Shown here: in pieces, positions 1-11,493 of the stretch
Layout of the letters: every line of letters starts with the position of its first letter
Position numbering within the stretch: the stretch's first letter is position 1
DNA from: Pachypanchax playfairii
Lineage: Eukaryota; Chordata; Actinopteri; Cyprinodontiformes; Aplocheilidae
Assembly: GCA_006937955.1 (NCBI GenBank)
Contig: SSNP01000010.1
Coordinates: forward strand, 3,832,763 to 3,896,762
Length of the DNA stretch: 64,000 nucleotides
Reading direction: 5' to 3'
The notes under the pieces: generated by a model
What the model was told of the DNA's origin: nothing
Database searches by the model: none
Seen by the model: the letters and a program-made list of their open reading frames with translations, nothing else
Made by a program: the position numbers and the translations under genes

Positions 1-93
1 GGCCAAAGGAAGTGTTAGGTCATATAAAGTAATCTTAACTCTACATTCAAATGAGAAAGCTGCCCCAAACAGGGGTTCGACCAAGATCATTGT

Positions 94-100
94 TATAAAT
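94..100 (+). promoter_or_regulatory. TATA box and first non-coding exon of the LRAT-like gene
   Basis: A TATAAAT sequence sits at 94-100. About 25-30 bases downstream a short untranslated exon could begin near 125 and end at 162, where a good donor (aggtaagac) starts at 163. The matching acceptor is the tttag before 483, placing 18 untranslated bases ahead of the ATG at 501. Seen: TATA, donor and acceptor. Inferred: that transcription starts here. Confidence 0.45.
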
Positions 101-500
101 ACTATATATATGAAGAGTTTCTTTCCTGTGACAGGAGAACGCTCTGCCATCTACCCGAGAAGGTAAGACCTGAAATTGTCTCCTGCAAAAATTACTGAAG
201 AATCAAAGACTGGAAAATACTTTTTAGTATATGTTTTTCTTTATAAAAAAATTCATTATCATGACAAGCAACTTTAGAAACCTTGCGAAAATGTTTTTTT
301 TTTAAATTTTATTTCTTTTATTCCTAATTGTTTGAGAAAGTTGCTTTTTTTCTAGGGTAAAGAATTTTAACTCTTGTGTATCCACCTGAATATCAAGGGT
401 AATTACACAATTATTGCCTTTAGCAAAACTATATTCTGAGGATATCTGGCACATTTAATTGTCTTATGTTCAATTTATTTAGTTCACAATCTTTGGATAA

Positions 501-2436
501 ATGGGGAAACTGATCTTGATTGCTGCGACCCTTCTGCTGGTTGTAATAACAACACAGATTAATGGGGCGGTAAGTAAAACTGTCATCTCTTGGCCACTCC
601 AGACTTTATTTCCCAAATTAGATTTACAACACCACAAAGTGTAACAACTTTGATAACTACAGAATAATAATTACGGGATGAAATTAATCTTGTCACAATA
701 AAGTAATTTTTGTAAATTGTTCTTTTATCCAGCTACCATACAAGTTTGGGGATATGATTGCTTTCCCTCGTAAGACACCATTTACATTCAAACACTATGG
801 GATTTATCTGGACAAAAAGATACATGATAAACAGAAAAATGATGAAAACCTGTTTCACCTCACAGGTACAGTAATTTCTGACTATTGATGAAATTTAAAT
901 CTGAGAAAGAGGGTTTATATTTTGACTTTATTTTAGCTACCATTTTTTAAATATTATCTGCAGTATGACATGTATATTATCATTATTTAATAACCTTCCA
1001 GTAAACATCTATAAAAAACACATCACTTTGTCATAACAGCATGGGTGTAACAGGTGTAACAGCATCATGTAGCTAATATTTGTCATCACATCTGACTCAT
1101 AACTGAATTATGTCATTGTGATTCAACTTCTAAACAGCTTTTGTATGCATAAATTTTTGAATCAAAATATTCGGCGATAATAAACCAATCATCACATTTA
1201 AAAGAGATATATCGAAGTAGGTGAAGTTAACTTCTGCCCTCTCCTTGTCAAACACATAGAAAATGAAAACTCTTTGTTAACATGGTGAGTGGTTGAACAT
1301 ATTTGAAATAAAAAATCTAAAGAATAAATTAAATAAATATCAAAACAAAGAAAGCAAAAATATATTTTTATCAGTTTTTAAAGTTTAAATAAAGTCTGTT
1401 AATATTGGTAATATGGCTTCACTACATTTGTTTTCACACACTCACATTAAACTACAGTAAAATCGTCAAGTTCTTATTTTCCTAGAGTGGATAAACCATA
1501 CACATATGCATAAAATCAATTATTATGTGTAAATGGACTGTATGTATGTGCAGTATGTGTCAAAATGATTTCTCAATATTTTCTCCACAATTATTACAGG
1601 TCCAGTAATACCAGGGATATCTAACTGTGTCTTTGGTAAACTAGAGGAACAGGGAGACCATGAGTTAGACAATTACCTGGATAAGACTTCAATTCTCAAT
1701 GGCAAGGAAATATCTGAAGCGGACATAACAGAACGAATTAAGGAAAAGTACCTTAACTGTATATGGGAGGGCAGGAGCAACAACTGTGAACATATTGCTA
1801 CCTATGTGCGTTATGGAGTTAAAATTTCATTACAGGTATGTAATGATTTCAACCAAAACCTTTTTGGGACTTAAAAGTTTTTATTGTTTATTAAAAAGTT
1901 TAAAACACATTCTTAGGATAGTTCAGTTATAGTTAATATGGGTTGTTACTTTGGCTTTTTTAATGTTAATTCAAAATTATTGCAACCCTCATCACTAAAA
2001 CATTCTGTCAGTAAGTAAGACAAGATTATATCCACTAATACAATTAAAATGGAAAATTGTGAACATTTAGGTGTAGATGCAAATGTTGGAGAATAATGAA
2101 GACTAAAAGACTTTTTGGGACAAATTGTTTACACCCACCAACTAAATGTTACAACCACCACAGTAAAGATTTAAATGCATATGTCTCTAGCATTGTTTAT
2201 GGAGAGATTTAAATAAACAATTAAATAGGCTTAAAAGTAAAGATATTAATCTAACCATCTATTTTTTTTGTCAACAGTGTGGGCAATCTGCTGCTAATTT
2301 GGTCACGAACCGCAAGAAAAACATCAGCCCAACTCTGTTGGAACAAATAAAAAGGGAATTAGAAGCCAAGAAAGATGATTTGAGAGACCCAGATTGTCAA
2401 GTATGTCAACTGAAACCAGGCCCATCTCATGGCTAA
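501..2436 (+). CDS. Secreted LRAT/PLAAT-like (NlpC/P60-fold) protein
   Basis: Four coding exons (501-569, 733-865, 1600-1835, 2278-2436) give 198 aa with phases that close. Residues 1-23 are a classic signal peptide (MGKLILIAATLLLVV then TTQINGA). The body is an LRAT-type domain: GDMIAFPR (29-36), HYGIYLD with candidate catalytic His44, a second His at 65 (FHLTG), and the NNCEH block with candidate nucleophile Cys130. LRAT/PLAAT enzymes move acyl groups or hydrolyse phospholipids through a Cys-His-His thioester mechanism. Known PLAAT proteins usually carry a C-terminal membrane anchor; here the C-terminal 52 residues are polar, with Cys147, Cys186 and Cys189, so the protein is probably lumenal or secreted. 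Substrate unknown. AATAAA lies at 2500-2505. The family call is strong; the paralogue is not identified. Confidence 0.82.
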
Positions 2437-2499
2437 AGGGCCTCATTTATATATCCCTAATTTGTTTTAGGGTTTTATTTCTAACAGGTCTATCAGATA

Positions 2500-2505
2500 A
2501 ATAAA
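2500..2505 (+). terminator. Poly(A) signal of the LRAT-like gene
   Basis: AATAAA begins 64 bases after the stop codon at 2434-2436. A second AATAAA lies near 2695. Position and motif fit a short 3' UTR; which signal is used is not known. Confidence 0.5.
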
Positions 2506-4624
2506 ACTCAATTTGAACTTTGTTTCTCTGATTGTACTTTTTTAAGCAATTGCTTTGTCACAAACATTTTGGAATGTAATTGTGTTTACCTTCTTCCAGA
2601 AGCCATTTATAATTTATAGCAAATCAAGAAGTCAAACTGCAGTTATTTTGTGTAGGCTGAAGCACCGCTGAGTCCTTGAGAGGTGCAATATGTGAAATAA
2701 AGGACTTCAACTGAAATGTAACATTTGGTCAAATTCAATTGATCTTAGTTCAGCAGGAAAATAGTTTAATTACAAATAAAGCTTATGTTCACCTGTGGAC
2801 GACTCCTTAAGATGACCAATTCAGAATGGACACCAAGTGCATGTGTAAGACAGTGCTGTAGGTCTGCCCTTTGCAGAGATCCAGACATAGTCTGTTTATT
2901 GTATGAATCTTGTAAGGCTCAAGGTCCTTTTCTCTAAATTAGTGAGGGAAACTATCTGTGAGAGCGAGAAGCATTTCAGTAAAAAAACAACCCATCAGAA
3001 GAAGATTCTGCAGCTGGATCTGCCAGTTCATTCAAAGGTCATTTCATCTTTGTGTAATAGAACCTTTTTAACTTTATAATCAAACAGGATAAAGGTATAA
3101 AAACAACTGAGAAAGCAAATAGTTGTTTGCATCACTTTACATAAAAGGCCCCATGTTGGCTTCAATGTTGCAGTGTTCAGGGTGAAGACACACAGTTTGC
3201 AGTTAACTCGCTCCCCTCCGGATTACATCCCTGCTTACACTTCCTGTTTTAAAAAATACCTCAAAAGGAGACCAGCGCATACGCAGGGGGTGGGGGGATG
3301 GTAGCGAGCTGGGCTGTGATTGACATGTTGCACATACTTGATACACACAGCCAGAAAGGGAACAGATGAAAATGGAGGAAGCTGCTTCTTTGGACGAGTC
3401 GAGAGGCCCCGATCCGTAACATTTTAAACAAATGATTAGCGCTGCAGTGGCTTAGCAGCATAGAAAGGTGCCCATCTCATAGTGGTACATTTTTGTTTGC
3501 CAGAGCTAAAGCTACATTTAGATTAGCTCCTGTAATATCTGTGGCTCTGCCTCATCAGGTGCAGCTGCACACAGCTGCTCTACCTCATCGTCTGCAACAG
3601 AAAACGTGTGTTGCAGAGAGGTACCCAAGCTATGAATCAAAATTTTAAGAATAGTTTATAGATTGATTGTTGTTAGCCAGAATGCTAAAGCTATTGTCGT
3701 GTTGCAGAGAGGTCTGAGTAAATGCCTGAGTAAAAATATAATCACAGCCACACAATCACAACCACTGCAGTAAAATTAAAGTTTTTTCCCTGGTTTCATT
3801 ATTATGTTACTGATATTAGTTATTACCTTTCCTGTAGTTTTGAGCCAGTTGCTCTAAATCCCTGTGTGCTGAAAGTTAAAGAGTTCTATGAAACTGAGGC
3901 AATGAAATTTGAAAAAAGATGGAGAGCTCTTCCTCACAAAGAGAAACCAGATGCAGGAGGAAATTAAAATGCCTGATGAAAGACATCAGGGTACAAAATA
4001 CAACAGATGCCTTATACAATACACTTGTTACATGTTTTCTTTCTAAATGATCAGCTGGTGTTGCTGTGGAAAGTGAGTCTGTTACTTCTGTGTGACGATG
4101 AAGCATCTTCAACCTCAGGTTAATCTTTTTGTTTTAAATGTGAATATAAATTTTGTAAACACAGCCATTGCTTCTCCTCTAGCATATAAAAACAATGTAC
4201 ATTTTAAAATATGGTGAATACAACAACAATAAAAATCTAATGTAGCAACCAATACATTTTAATTTAACAAACAAGTTAAGACACAGTGCAATAAAAAGAA
4301 GTTTGACCCGTAAAGCTTCAAGACAACAACAGATAAGTTAAAAGTTTTAAAAGCAGCATCACAAACGGATTCAGCAGAAGTCAAACTTTGGAACAGAAAA
4401 AAAGATTCATTTGTGATTTACAGATTAAAAAAACATGTCTGCATATGGTTTCCAACTGGCCACCAAACAAATCTTGTTTCATGGTAAACTGACCACATCT
4501 ACAGTATGTGGTGCTTTGTCTGACCCAGGACAAACGGGGGACTGGACAGGTGGCCATCTCCTAGGCAACAGCTCTGATGTCAATTATTTAACACAACTAA
4601 AAACTACATGGGAAACATTGTGAT
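2506..4624. other. Intergenic DNA, no gene recognised
   Basis: AT-rich sequence between the LRAT-like gene and the 3' end of METTL25B. Short reading frames on both strands (e.g. 3261-3461, 3876-4112) have no recognisable domain, splice context or codon bias. The last few hundred bases should hold the METTL25B 3' UTR, but I see no clear AATAAA on the minus strand (an ATTAAA variant is near 4257). Confidence 0.6.
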
Positions 4625-7618
4625 TTATCTAGACGGCTTCAGGGCAACCAGCACAAAGTTCCTGGGAGAAACGTTTGGGTTGAAGAGAGGAACCAGCTGA
4701 CTCTCCACATCTGCAGAAAGAGTTCATTTCATTAAAGTAGATTCAAATAAACAAACGTGTGACTTCAAAGTTATTTATTCCATAAATATCAAGTAACTCA
4801 CGGTTCTCCTGCAGGTAAATCATCCTGTCAAGCAGCACCAGCGTCTCCACCACAGGAGCCAACAGCAGGGACAGACTGAAGTACACGACCACGCGGTTCT
4901 GACACTTCAACATGGCCTCCACTCGCTCTGGGTCCAGCGGTGAATCGGGAGGCAGGCCGACCCGAGCCAGACCCAGACGGGCGTATCTGGAAAGAGACAT
5001 GGATGTAAACAGAGATTAATGTTGGAAGCAAAATGAGGTATAAAAATTTAATAAAAAAAAGAAACTCATGCCTTCATTTTTTAAAGATTGCTTTGCTGTC
5101 ATTGAAAGAATCATGCTGGTAATTTTCTGAATTTTCTTGTATTTCTTATTTTTGATAGCACAATGAAAAATATGGAATGTTATTAACATGGATCAGTTAT
5201 TTATGGAGGTTTAAAAGTTTAAAATCAACTTCACTCTGTTACAAATGATTCAAAATAACAATAAAAGGTTTTTAAATGATTATTTTTCAAGCAGTCAGGT
5301 GTCATACGTCTATTATAGAATAGTTTGTTTTTCTGTAGAATCATTTATCTTCACTAACCCATCAAATGTCATTAACCTTCTTCAGACTTGACACACAAAC
5401 TGTGTGACATGATGTAACACTGATTGAAAACTGGGTGAGTGTCTGTAGTCTGACATGTTCACTCACTCAGTAAAAGATAATAAGTGGGACTTCTTTATAG
5501 TCTGGATTCCTGCCCTGCGGAGTTCTGGTCTCATGTCCCTGATGAATGTCTCCAGCATCGCCCGGTAACAGTGTGTCCTGAGCAACTCGCTTCCCTCTCT
5601 GAGCCTCCACACATAATCCTCCATAGCGTGACACGCCCCCTCTCGTGCCTTATAGGACAGCTGATGTCCAGGCAGCCCTCGCACCCAGGAGCTCATTGGG
5701 TAGCCAAACTCAAAGGGAAACGATTCAGGACCTGATGGAAGCGGAGAAGCGGGTATGACCAGTCCTGGAGGGGTGGGGTTCTCTTTGGTTGTGATTTTCA
5801 TGTAGCAACATGCCACAGAGGTGATGCCACGAACATGCGGACAGCTGACAAAGTGACGGAGGAGGGTGGTACTGAGGTCACCGCAGGCATGAAGACCAGT
5901 CAGGACAAAGTCCGGGTAGCCTTGCAGAGCGTTTCCTTCTGGATTTACAATTCCTTCACTGACAGAGTGGTTGTCTGAGCAACAGTTCCCAGCAGACAGC
6001 TCCTGTTTAGCTTCATTATTATTTAAACCTTGTGAGAGATCCTCAGACTGCGTGGAGCCAGGAGTCTGGAGGACATCAGAACATCTCCTTTTGTTGGGTC
6101 CAGATGGAGAAAAGGGACCATGACTGACATAATCTGCAGTTTTAAGCTGTTTAATAAACACCTTCCATGAGGCCTTGGGGTTTACCCAACCAGCCACATG
6201 GCGAGGAATAGAAACAGCTTCTGAAGGCTGAGAAGAGCCGTTCTAAAGGGGAGAAAAGACATTATTTCTTTTTTAAAGATAATGGTGGTAAAACATTCAC
6301 AAATATTTGCTTTAAAACTGGTATAACCAACATTTTTATATCAACAGATGATCAAATAATAAAAATAAAAGCTGCTTCTGCCTGTAAATCAAACTTCTTA
6401 GTCCTATGGATCAATATTTCACTTTGATTTATAAACATATAACAACAGCTTTAGGCAAGATGAAGACTAAGAAAACTTTTTGTCCATTAGGGACATTTTA
6501 TGTACATGTTACAGCAATTCACCAACCTTTTTCTGCTTCTCCTTCTCCAGAACCCACAGCAGCTCACCATCATATCTAGAAGCCACAGCAACAAGAGTTT
6601 GATCAGCTTCAATGGCCGTCACAGACAGCCCAAGTCCAAAAGACAGGAAACGAGTTAGGTGTCCCTGTTTAAAGCAAAACACAGGACAAGATGCAGAGTT
6701 GTGAAGATTTACACAAAAACATTCTGACTGCAAAATAAGAAACACTGTAAATGTGAGTGTGCTTGTTGGTACAAGCTGGTGAATATAAACAAACAATACC
6801 TGGCCAGAACCCACATCCACCACCCTCCTGCATCCCGTCTGTTCACAAAGTTGTTTTACTAGCTGTGAAAAAAGGAAAAGAGTCAGAATAGTCAAAATAA
6901 AAACAAAAACACTTTAAAATCTACTTCATAAAAAAGGCACTGCAGCAAATGAGAATTCCAGTACCATGCCAAGCTTTCGGATCTCATGCTGCTTCTTGGG
7001 TTTAACATGTTTCCTGAAAATATGCCCCAGCAGAGAGCTCTGACTCTGGTTTTCCAGGAACTCATCAGGCTTCAGTGAACCAGCAACCCCACCTGGATCA
7101 CACCTACATTTTCTGGTAAATGCCAGTCCATGAGCTGCAGCACGGAAAGCCAGAAGAGACAGGGGCCACACCGAGGGGTACCTGTACTGACACAGCACTT
7201 ATTTACCTTATTGCTTTATGCATTTTATAACCATAATAATAAATAATGAACCAGGTTCTACTTTATCTCTGTGATTATCTGCCATTAAGTGCTGATTTTA
7301 AGTACCTTCTATCAGCATGAGCATCTAGTAATAGATCTGCAATTTGTGGATAAGAAAGGTCCTGCAGCACAGCTTGCCATGTTCTGGGTAAAGTGTGCCA
7401 CAAGTTTTCAGTGAAGAACTCCTGAAATAAGAATAACAAGTGATTTTTACAATGTAGACTTAAACACACAACAACAAAAAAAGATACAAGTCTATACGCA
7501 CGATAATATAGGAGTCTACTAGGTGGCTGTAGTGAGATAGAAAGGAGGAAAGGTTCTTCGCCAGCTCCCTCTGTTGCTCTGCAGAGAAACTGGCTGCTGC
7601 TGACAGTTCGACTGACAT
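4625..7618 (-). CDS. mettl25b: METTL25B (RRNAD1), putative SAM-dependent methyltransferase
   Basis: Eight coding exons on the minus strand: 7618-7502, 7421-7306, 7181-6965, 6862-6800, 6664-6527, 6242-5467, 4986-4802 and 4710-4625, giving 565 aa. The start is the first ATG, followed by SVELSAAASFSAEQQREL. The SAM-binding motif VVDVGSGQGHL (about 164-174) is split by an intron directly after GSGQ. Family signatures follow: LTGLHACGDLS (331-341), SVACCYMK (359-366), REGACHAMEDY and a C-terminal LLLAPVVETLVLLDRMIYL. The C-terminus ends NVSPRNFVLVALKPSR, as in vertebrate RRNAD1. Residues roughly 259-322 form a Ser/Asn-rich insert that makes it longer than human (about 475 aa). The family is related to METTL25; despite the old name, rRNA dimethylation is unproven and the substrate is unknown. 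It is head-to-head with isg20l2. Confidence 0.93.
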
Positions 7619-8199
7619 GAGGCTTGTTGCTATGGAGCTAATGCTAACATGCTTGTTAAAACAGCGTTACTATTACAATTTAAACAATATAAAATAGTGG
7701 AAATATTGTTAATTGGTTCTTCCAACATACCTGCAACCCAGGCTGCTTTTAACATGGTTAAAAATTTGGCTGCTTTAACATATTAGCTAAATCGTGTCGC
7801 TAACTAACTTTCAATAACGATTCATTCAAATGCTCCTCGTAATTTTTGGCTTTCTTTATGTCTGAATGCTTCGAAGTTCCGAAGACAAAATAAATGAATG
7901 ATAAGCCTACGTTCTTAATCAGTAAGCCATGTCTACATTAACATAATTTAAAAAAAACAAAGTCAATATATACATTAGAGCAAAGAATATACATTTCCGT
8001 GTTCTGAATTGGAATAGGTAAAGATGGCATGTTGCTTTTTTAAATCAATAACTTTGATTCATTTTCTTTGGTAGTATTTGTCATATTCGTTCATGATCAA
8101 TTCTATTGATTCATTTCAATTTGATTTTATTTCATGCAAATGAAAAAAATGAAACTCTGTAATCCCAAAGCAAAAGTCCCGATGTTAGAGGCAGTCTAT
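7619..8199. promoter_or_regulatory. Shared head-to-head promoter region, mettl25b / isg20l2
   Basis: Only about 0.6 kb separates the METTL25B start codon (minus strand) from the probable isg20l2 first exon (plus strand). No convincing TATA box is seen on either strand, as is usual for housekeeping bidirectional promoters, but the region is not a GC-rich island. The head-to-head order is also that of the human pair (recalled). Bidirectional activity is inferred from arrangement only. Confidence 0.5.
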
Positions 8200-8260
8200 G
8201 AACGTATCATAACCCGGAACTGAATAGTTTGTTGTGAGTCGGAATCTTCATGTGGTCCAG
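8200..8260 (+). other. isg20l2: Probable 5' untranslated exon 1 of isg20l2
   Basis: A strong donor (tccag followed by gtgagt) lies at 8260/8261. It pairs with the acceptor tcttacag ending at 8862. No in-frame ATG lies in this exon for the isg20l2 reading frame, so it is untranslated. The 5' limit is a guess. Confidence 0.5.
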
Positions 8261-8863
8261 GTGAGTTGCAGGTCTTGTTTTATTTTTTACTCTCATACTT
8301 AGAGATTTCCTCACAAGCAGTCTATCGTTATAAACCACTTCAAGCTCAGTAGCAGAATTAGCTGATTTTTTCTGTGGAATTATCTTCATTTTATCCCCGC
8401 CGGTATTAGCGAGCTACCGTTAGCTGCAGTTAACTTCATTAACCGTTTATGTCAAAAGTGAAACTAACAATCAACAATGTTAACACGAATCTTGACATTT
8501 ATTAGACTAGTTATGAATATTTAAATTACTACTGACAGTTTTTATTGTTAACATTTATATCAGTGACTTGTAAAACGTTATGTGAAAATAGAAACGTTAA
8601 TAAATAACCAAAAACACGTAAAGTTTAGTTCTTTTTAATCATGCGTCATTATCTCAGTATCTTATCTGTAGCACTGAATGAGGAAGTAAATAAACATTAA
8701 ATGCACCTGATAACTAGCAACTTAAAGCTTCAAGTAAAGTGTTTATGTTTAATTAAATATAATGTTTAAGTGTTTTTACTCAAAACCAGTAAAATATGTT
8801 CATGATTTATGTTGAAGTCCAGTAGATCGAAACTATCAGATTATGTAATTTTTGTCTTACAGG

Positions 8864-8923
8864 ATGAGCCATGTAAACAGGTTTCAGCTGATACGAACTG
8901 GAATAGGAAGAGAGACGTGTTGA
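8864..8923 (+). promoter_or_regulatory. Upstream ORFs in the isg20l2 leader, including an ATG-TAA start-stop
   Basis: After splicing to 8863, the leader meets an ATG at 8864 that opens a 19-codon uORF ending at TGA 8921-8923. Inside it, in another frame, is a minimal start-stop (ATG TAA) at 8871-8876. Both precede the main ATG at 8983. Start-stop elements are known to hold ribosomes and lower downstream initiation; such a role here is inference. Confidence 0.55.
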
Positions 8924-8982
8924 GGCTGTCAGAACGAGCAGATCTTTGTGTGCAGCTGCATTCAGAACAGATTGATTTAAAC

Positions 8983-10337
8983 ATGTCAGATATTATGATC
9001 CATATTTGTTCTACCGATGACACCTCACAGGGAGGCCATCCACCAGGCAAAGCAAAGAAGAAAAGGAAGCCATTTCATAAAAAGATGCAATACTTACAGG
9101 CAAAGGGTTACCTTAAAGGTAAACAAAACAACAACTTCTTTAAGAAACGGGACCAAACTCCACACCAGAGTAGAACCTACACAGAACATTCACCACCTCC
9201 CACTGCCACGCAAACCAAGAGTTTACCTCATTTGTCTGCCGGTGCCTCTCACAGTGATTCTGGGCCTTCAACGTCTTTTTTCAACCTAAAACCTCTTGTT
9301 AACCGTGCGAAAAGTAAAGGCGGCTTTGAAAATCCAAAAGGATCAGTGAACCCGAAAACAACAGCAGTGAGCTCCAGGCCATCAGTGTCAGGCAGCCACA
9401 GACCCACCGCGACATCAGTGAGTAACCCCACGAAGTACCTCGCTATTGACTGTGAGATGGTGGGCTCTGGACCCAAAGGCAGCATCAACCAGCTTGCACG
9501 CTGCAGCATCGTGTCGTATGATGGAGATTTAGTGTTCGATAAGTTCATCAAACCCAACATGCCTGTCACTGATTACCGAACCAGATGGAGCGGCATTCGA
9601 CCCAGAGACCTTGTCACAGCAACACCATACGCAGAGGCTAGAAAAGAGGTAGAAAAGTCCAAATATTTTAAAGTTATTTGCATTATTTATTTGCTTTTGA
9701 TATGATTATTCAATTACAGTTTTATAGCTGACTGAAATTCTTTCTCTTCTGCTTCCACAGATACTGAGGCTGCTCATGGGGAAGGTGGTGATTGGCCACG
9801 CGATCCACAATGACTTCAAGGCCCTCAGTTACACTCACCCCCCTGGACAGACAAGGGACACGTCCCGAATCCCACTTCTCAACCGGAAGGCTGGATTTGC
9901 TGAAAAAGAATGTGCTTCACTGAAGAGACTTACCAAAGCCATCTTCAACCGTGACATCCAGGTAGGCAATTATTTGTCATGCTTGTAGAACATGTGAAGT
10001 TGAATTCAGCTGTTTCGGTTTGATCAAAGAAGTCATGAGTATCTACCAAAACACTGACTAATTTAGAATAAGATCATTTTTGTTTTTAGGGGAGGAAAAC
10101 CTCAAGATAGAAATCATTAAATTATATATCTGAAATTGTGTTTGAGTAGGACACTGTTGTTACTATCATCTAATCAGTGACACCAGCTTATAGCTACACT
10201 CATCCTCTCTTATGTGTCGTCAGGTTGGAAAGAAGGGTCACTCTTCTGTGGAGGATGCTCGAGCCACTATGGAGCTTTACAAAGTGGTGGAGGAGGAGTG
10301 GGAGAGAACTCTCCTCTCCAGATCACTGGCTAATTAA
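8983..10337 (+). CDS. isg20l2: ISG20L2, nucleolar DEDDh 3'-5' exoribonuclease
   Basis: Three coding exons (8983-9648, 9761-9961, 10224-10337) give 326 aa. The ATG at 8983 is chosen because the open frame upstream of it runs through an acceptor at 8862, and no in-frame ATG lies between the two. The N-terminal 150 residues are basic and low-complexity (KKKRKPFHKK), fitting nucleolar targeting. The exonuclease domain has all DEDDh residues: D156 and E158 in YLAIDCEMVG, D240 in GHAIHNDFKAL, H295 and D300 in GHSSVEDARATMELYK. The human protein trims the 3' end of the 5.8S rRNA precursor (12S). DYRTRWSGIRPRDLV and LKRLTKAIFNRDIQVGKKG are ISG20L2-like. A possible AATAAA is at 11122-11127. Confidence 0.95.
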
Positions 10338-11394
10338 TGCAAAACCAACAGTCTGAAAAACAAAAACCTGAGACTCCTCAACTTTCAGGCTGTTGGAGGT
10401 GGTTTATCTTAAACGTGTTGTAGCGTAACATTGTGGATCTACAAAGTAAAGCGTGCATTCAAGCAGCGACAGTCATGTGTTTGGAATAATACAATGATCC
10501 TGGATATTAGAAAAGGTGCTGAGTCACTTCCGCATCAACATGACGGGATTATTTTTGTTACATTTTCTACACAGATGATGCTGATGAATGTTTAAATATG
10601 TTAATGAAAAGTTAAAAACTTCACTTTTATTATGAAAGACTTTTGGTAACAGGTGCTTTTTACCCTATAGAAAACGAAATCAGAATATTTTATTTTAAAA
10701 TTTATTTTCAGTTTTTTTTTTAGGGTTCACGTTGTGTTTAAAAGGTGCTTCTGCCACTTGAAGACGGTCGTGTTTTGAACAAGTTTTAACAATCATTGGG
10801 GAAGAAAATGCTCCTGAACAACAAAAGTTGAAGGAAATCACATGGCAGGTATTTCTAAATAAGTACGTTTAAAAACTGAGAAGGAGATTCAAAATGGACT
10901 AAAATACTGCCAAAGGATTTTAAAAATAATTTGATAATAGTATTTTAAAAGGAAATGTTTTAGATGTAGAATATGGGCCTTGATTTGAAATCACAAGTTC
11001 TGCATGTAACTCTAAAAAAATGCCTTTTTTTTTATAAAGATTTGTAAAAATGTAATAACAGTTGTTGGAAACAAAGTTTTAGAAATCAAATTGAAATGAT
11101 CATACAGGAGGCTAAATTCAAAATAAAAATATTCCAAAGTGTGTCACGTGTGGATTTCCAGAGAACATCTCGTCATGGTCCTCAGAAGCTTCAGCATGAA
11201 CAGAAGCAACTGACCATTAAGGTTCAGACGGTTTAACTTTATAGTTTTTAAATGTAAATCTGCTACTTTGGAACTATATGGTGATTATTAATCCAGTTCT
11301 TTTAAGTGTTTTATAAAGAGACAAATACAGTTTTTATTTCTTTCAGTATGACTCAGAAAGCTTATTGAAGTTTTGAAGCTGACGAGCAACAAAA

Positions 11395-11493
11395 ATCCAT
11401 CCATCCATCCATCCATCCATCCATCCATCCATCCATCCATCCATCCATCCATCCATCCATCCATCCATCCATCCATCCATCCATCCATCCATC
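11395..11493. repeat. (ATCC)n tetranucleotide microsatellite
   Basis: Nearly 25 perfect copies of ATCC over 99 bases, uninterrupted. The reading frames across it (Met-Asp-Gly-Trp repeats on the minus strand) are artefacts of the repeat. Confidence 0.97.

Noticed and set aside
8809..8982. Upstream start for ISG20L2 at 8809
   Set aside because: The open frame crosses a good acceptor (tcttacag ending at 8862), so the part before 8863 is intron. No in-frame ATG lies between 8863 and 8983.
11288..11488. Frame coding repeated Met-Asp-Gly-Trp
   Set aside because: It is the (ATCC)n microsatellite read as protein.
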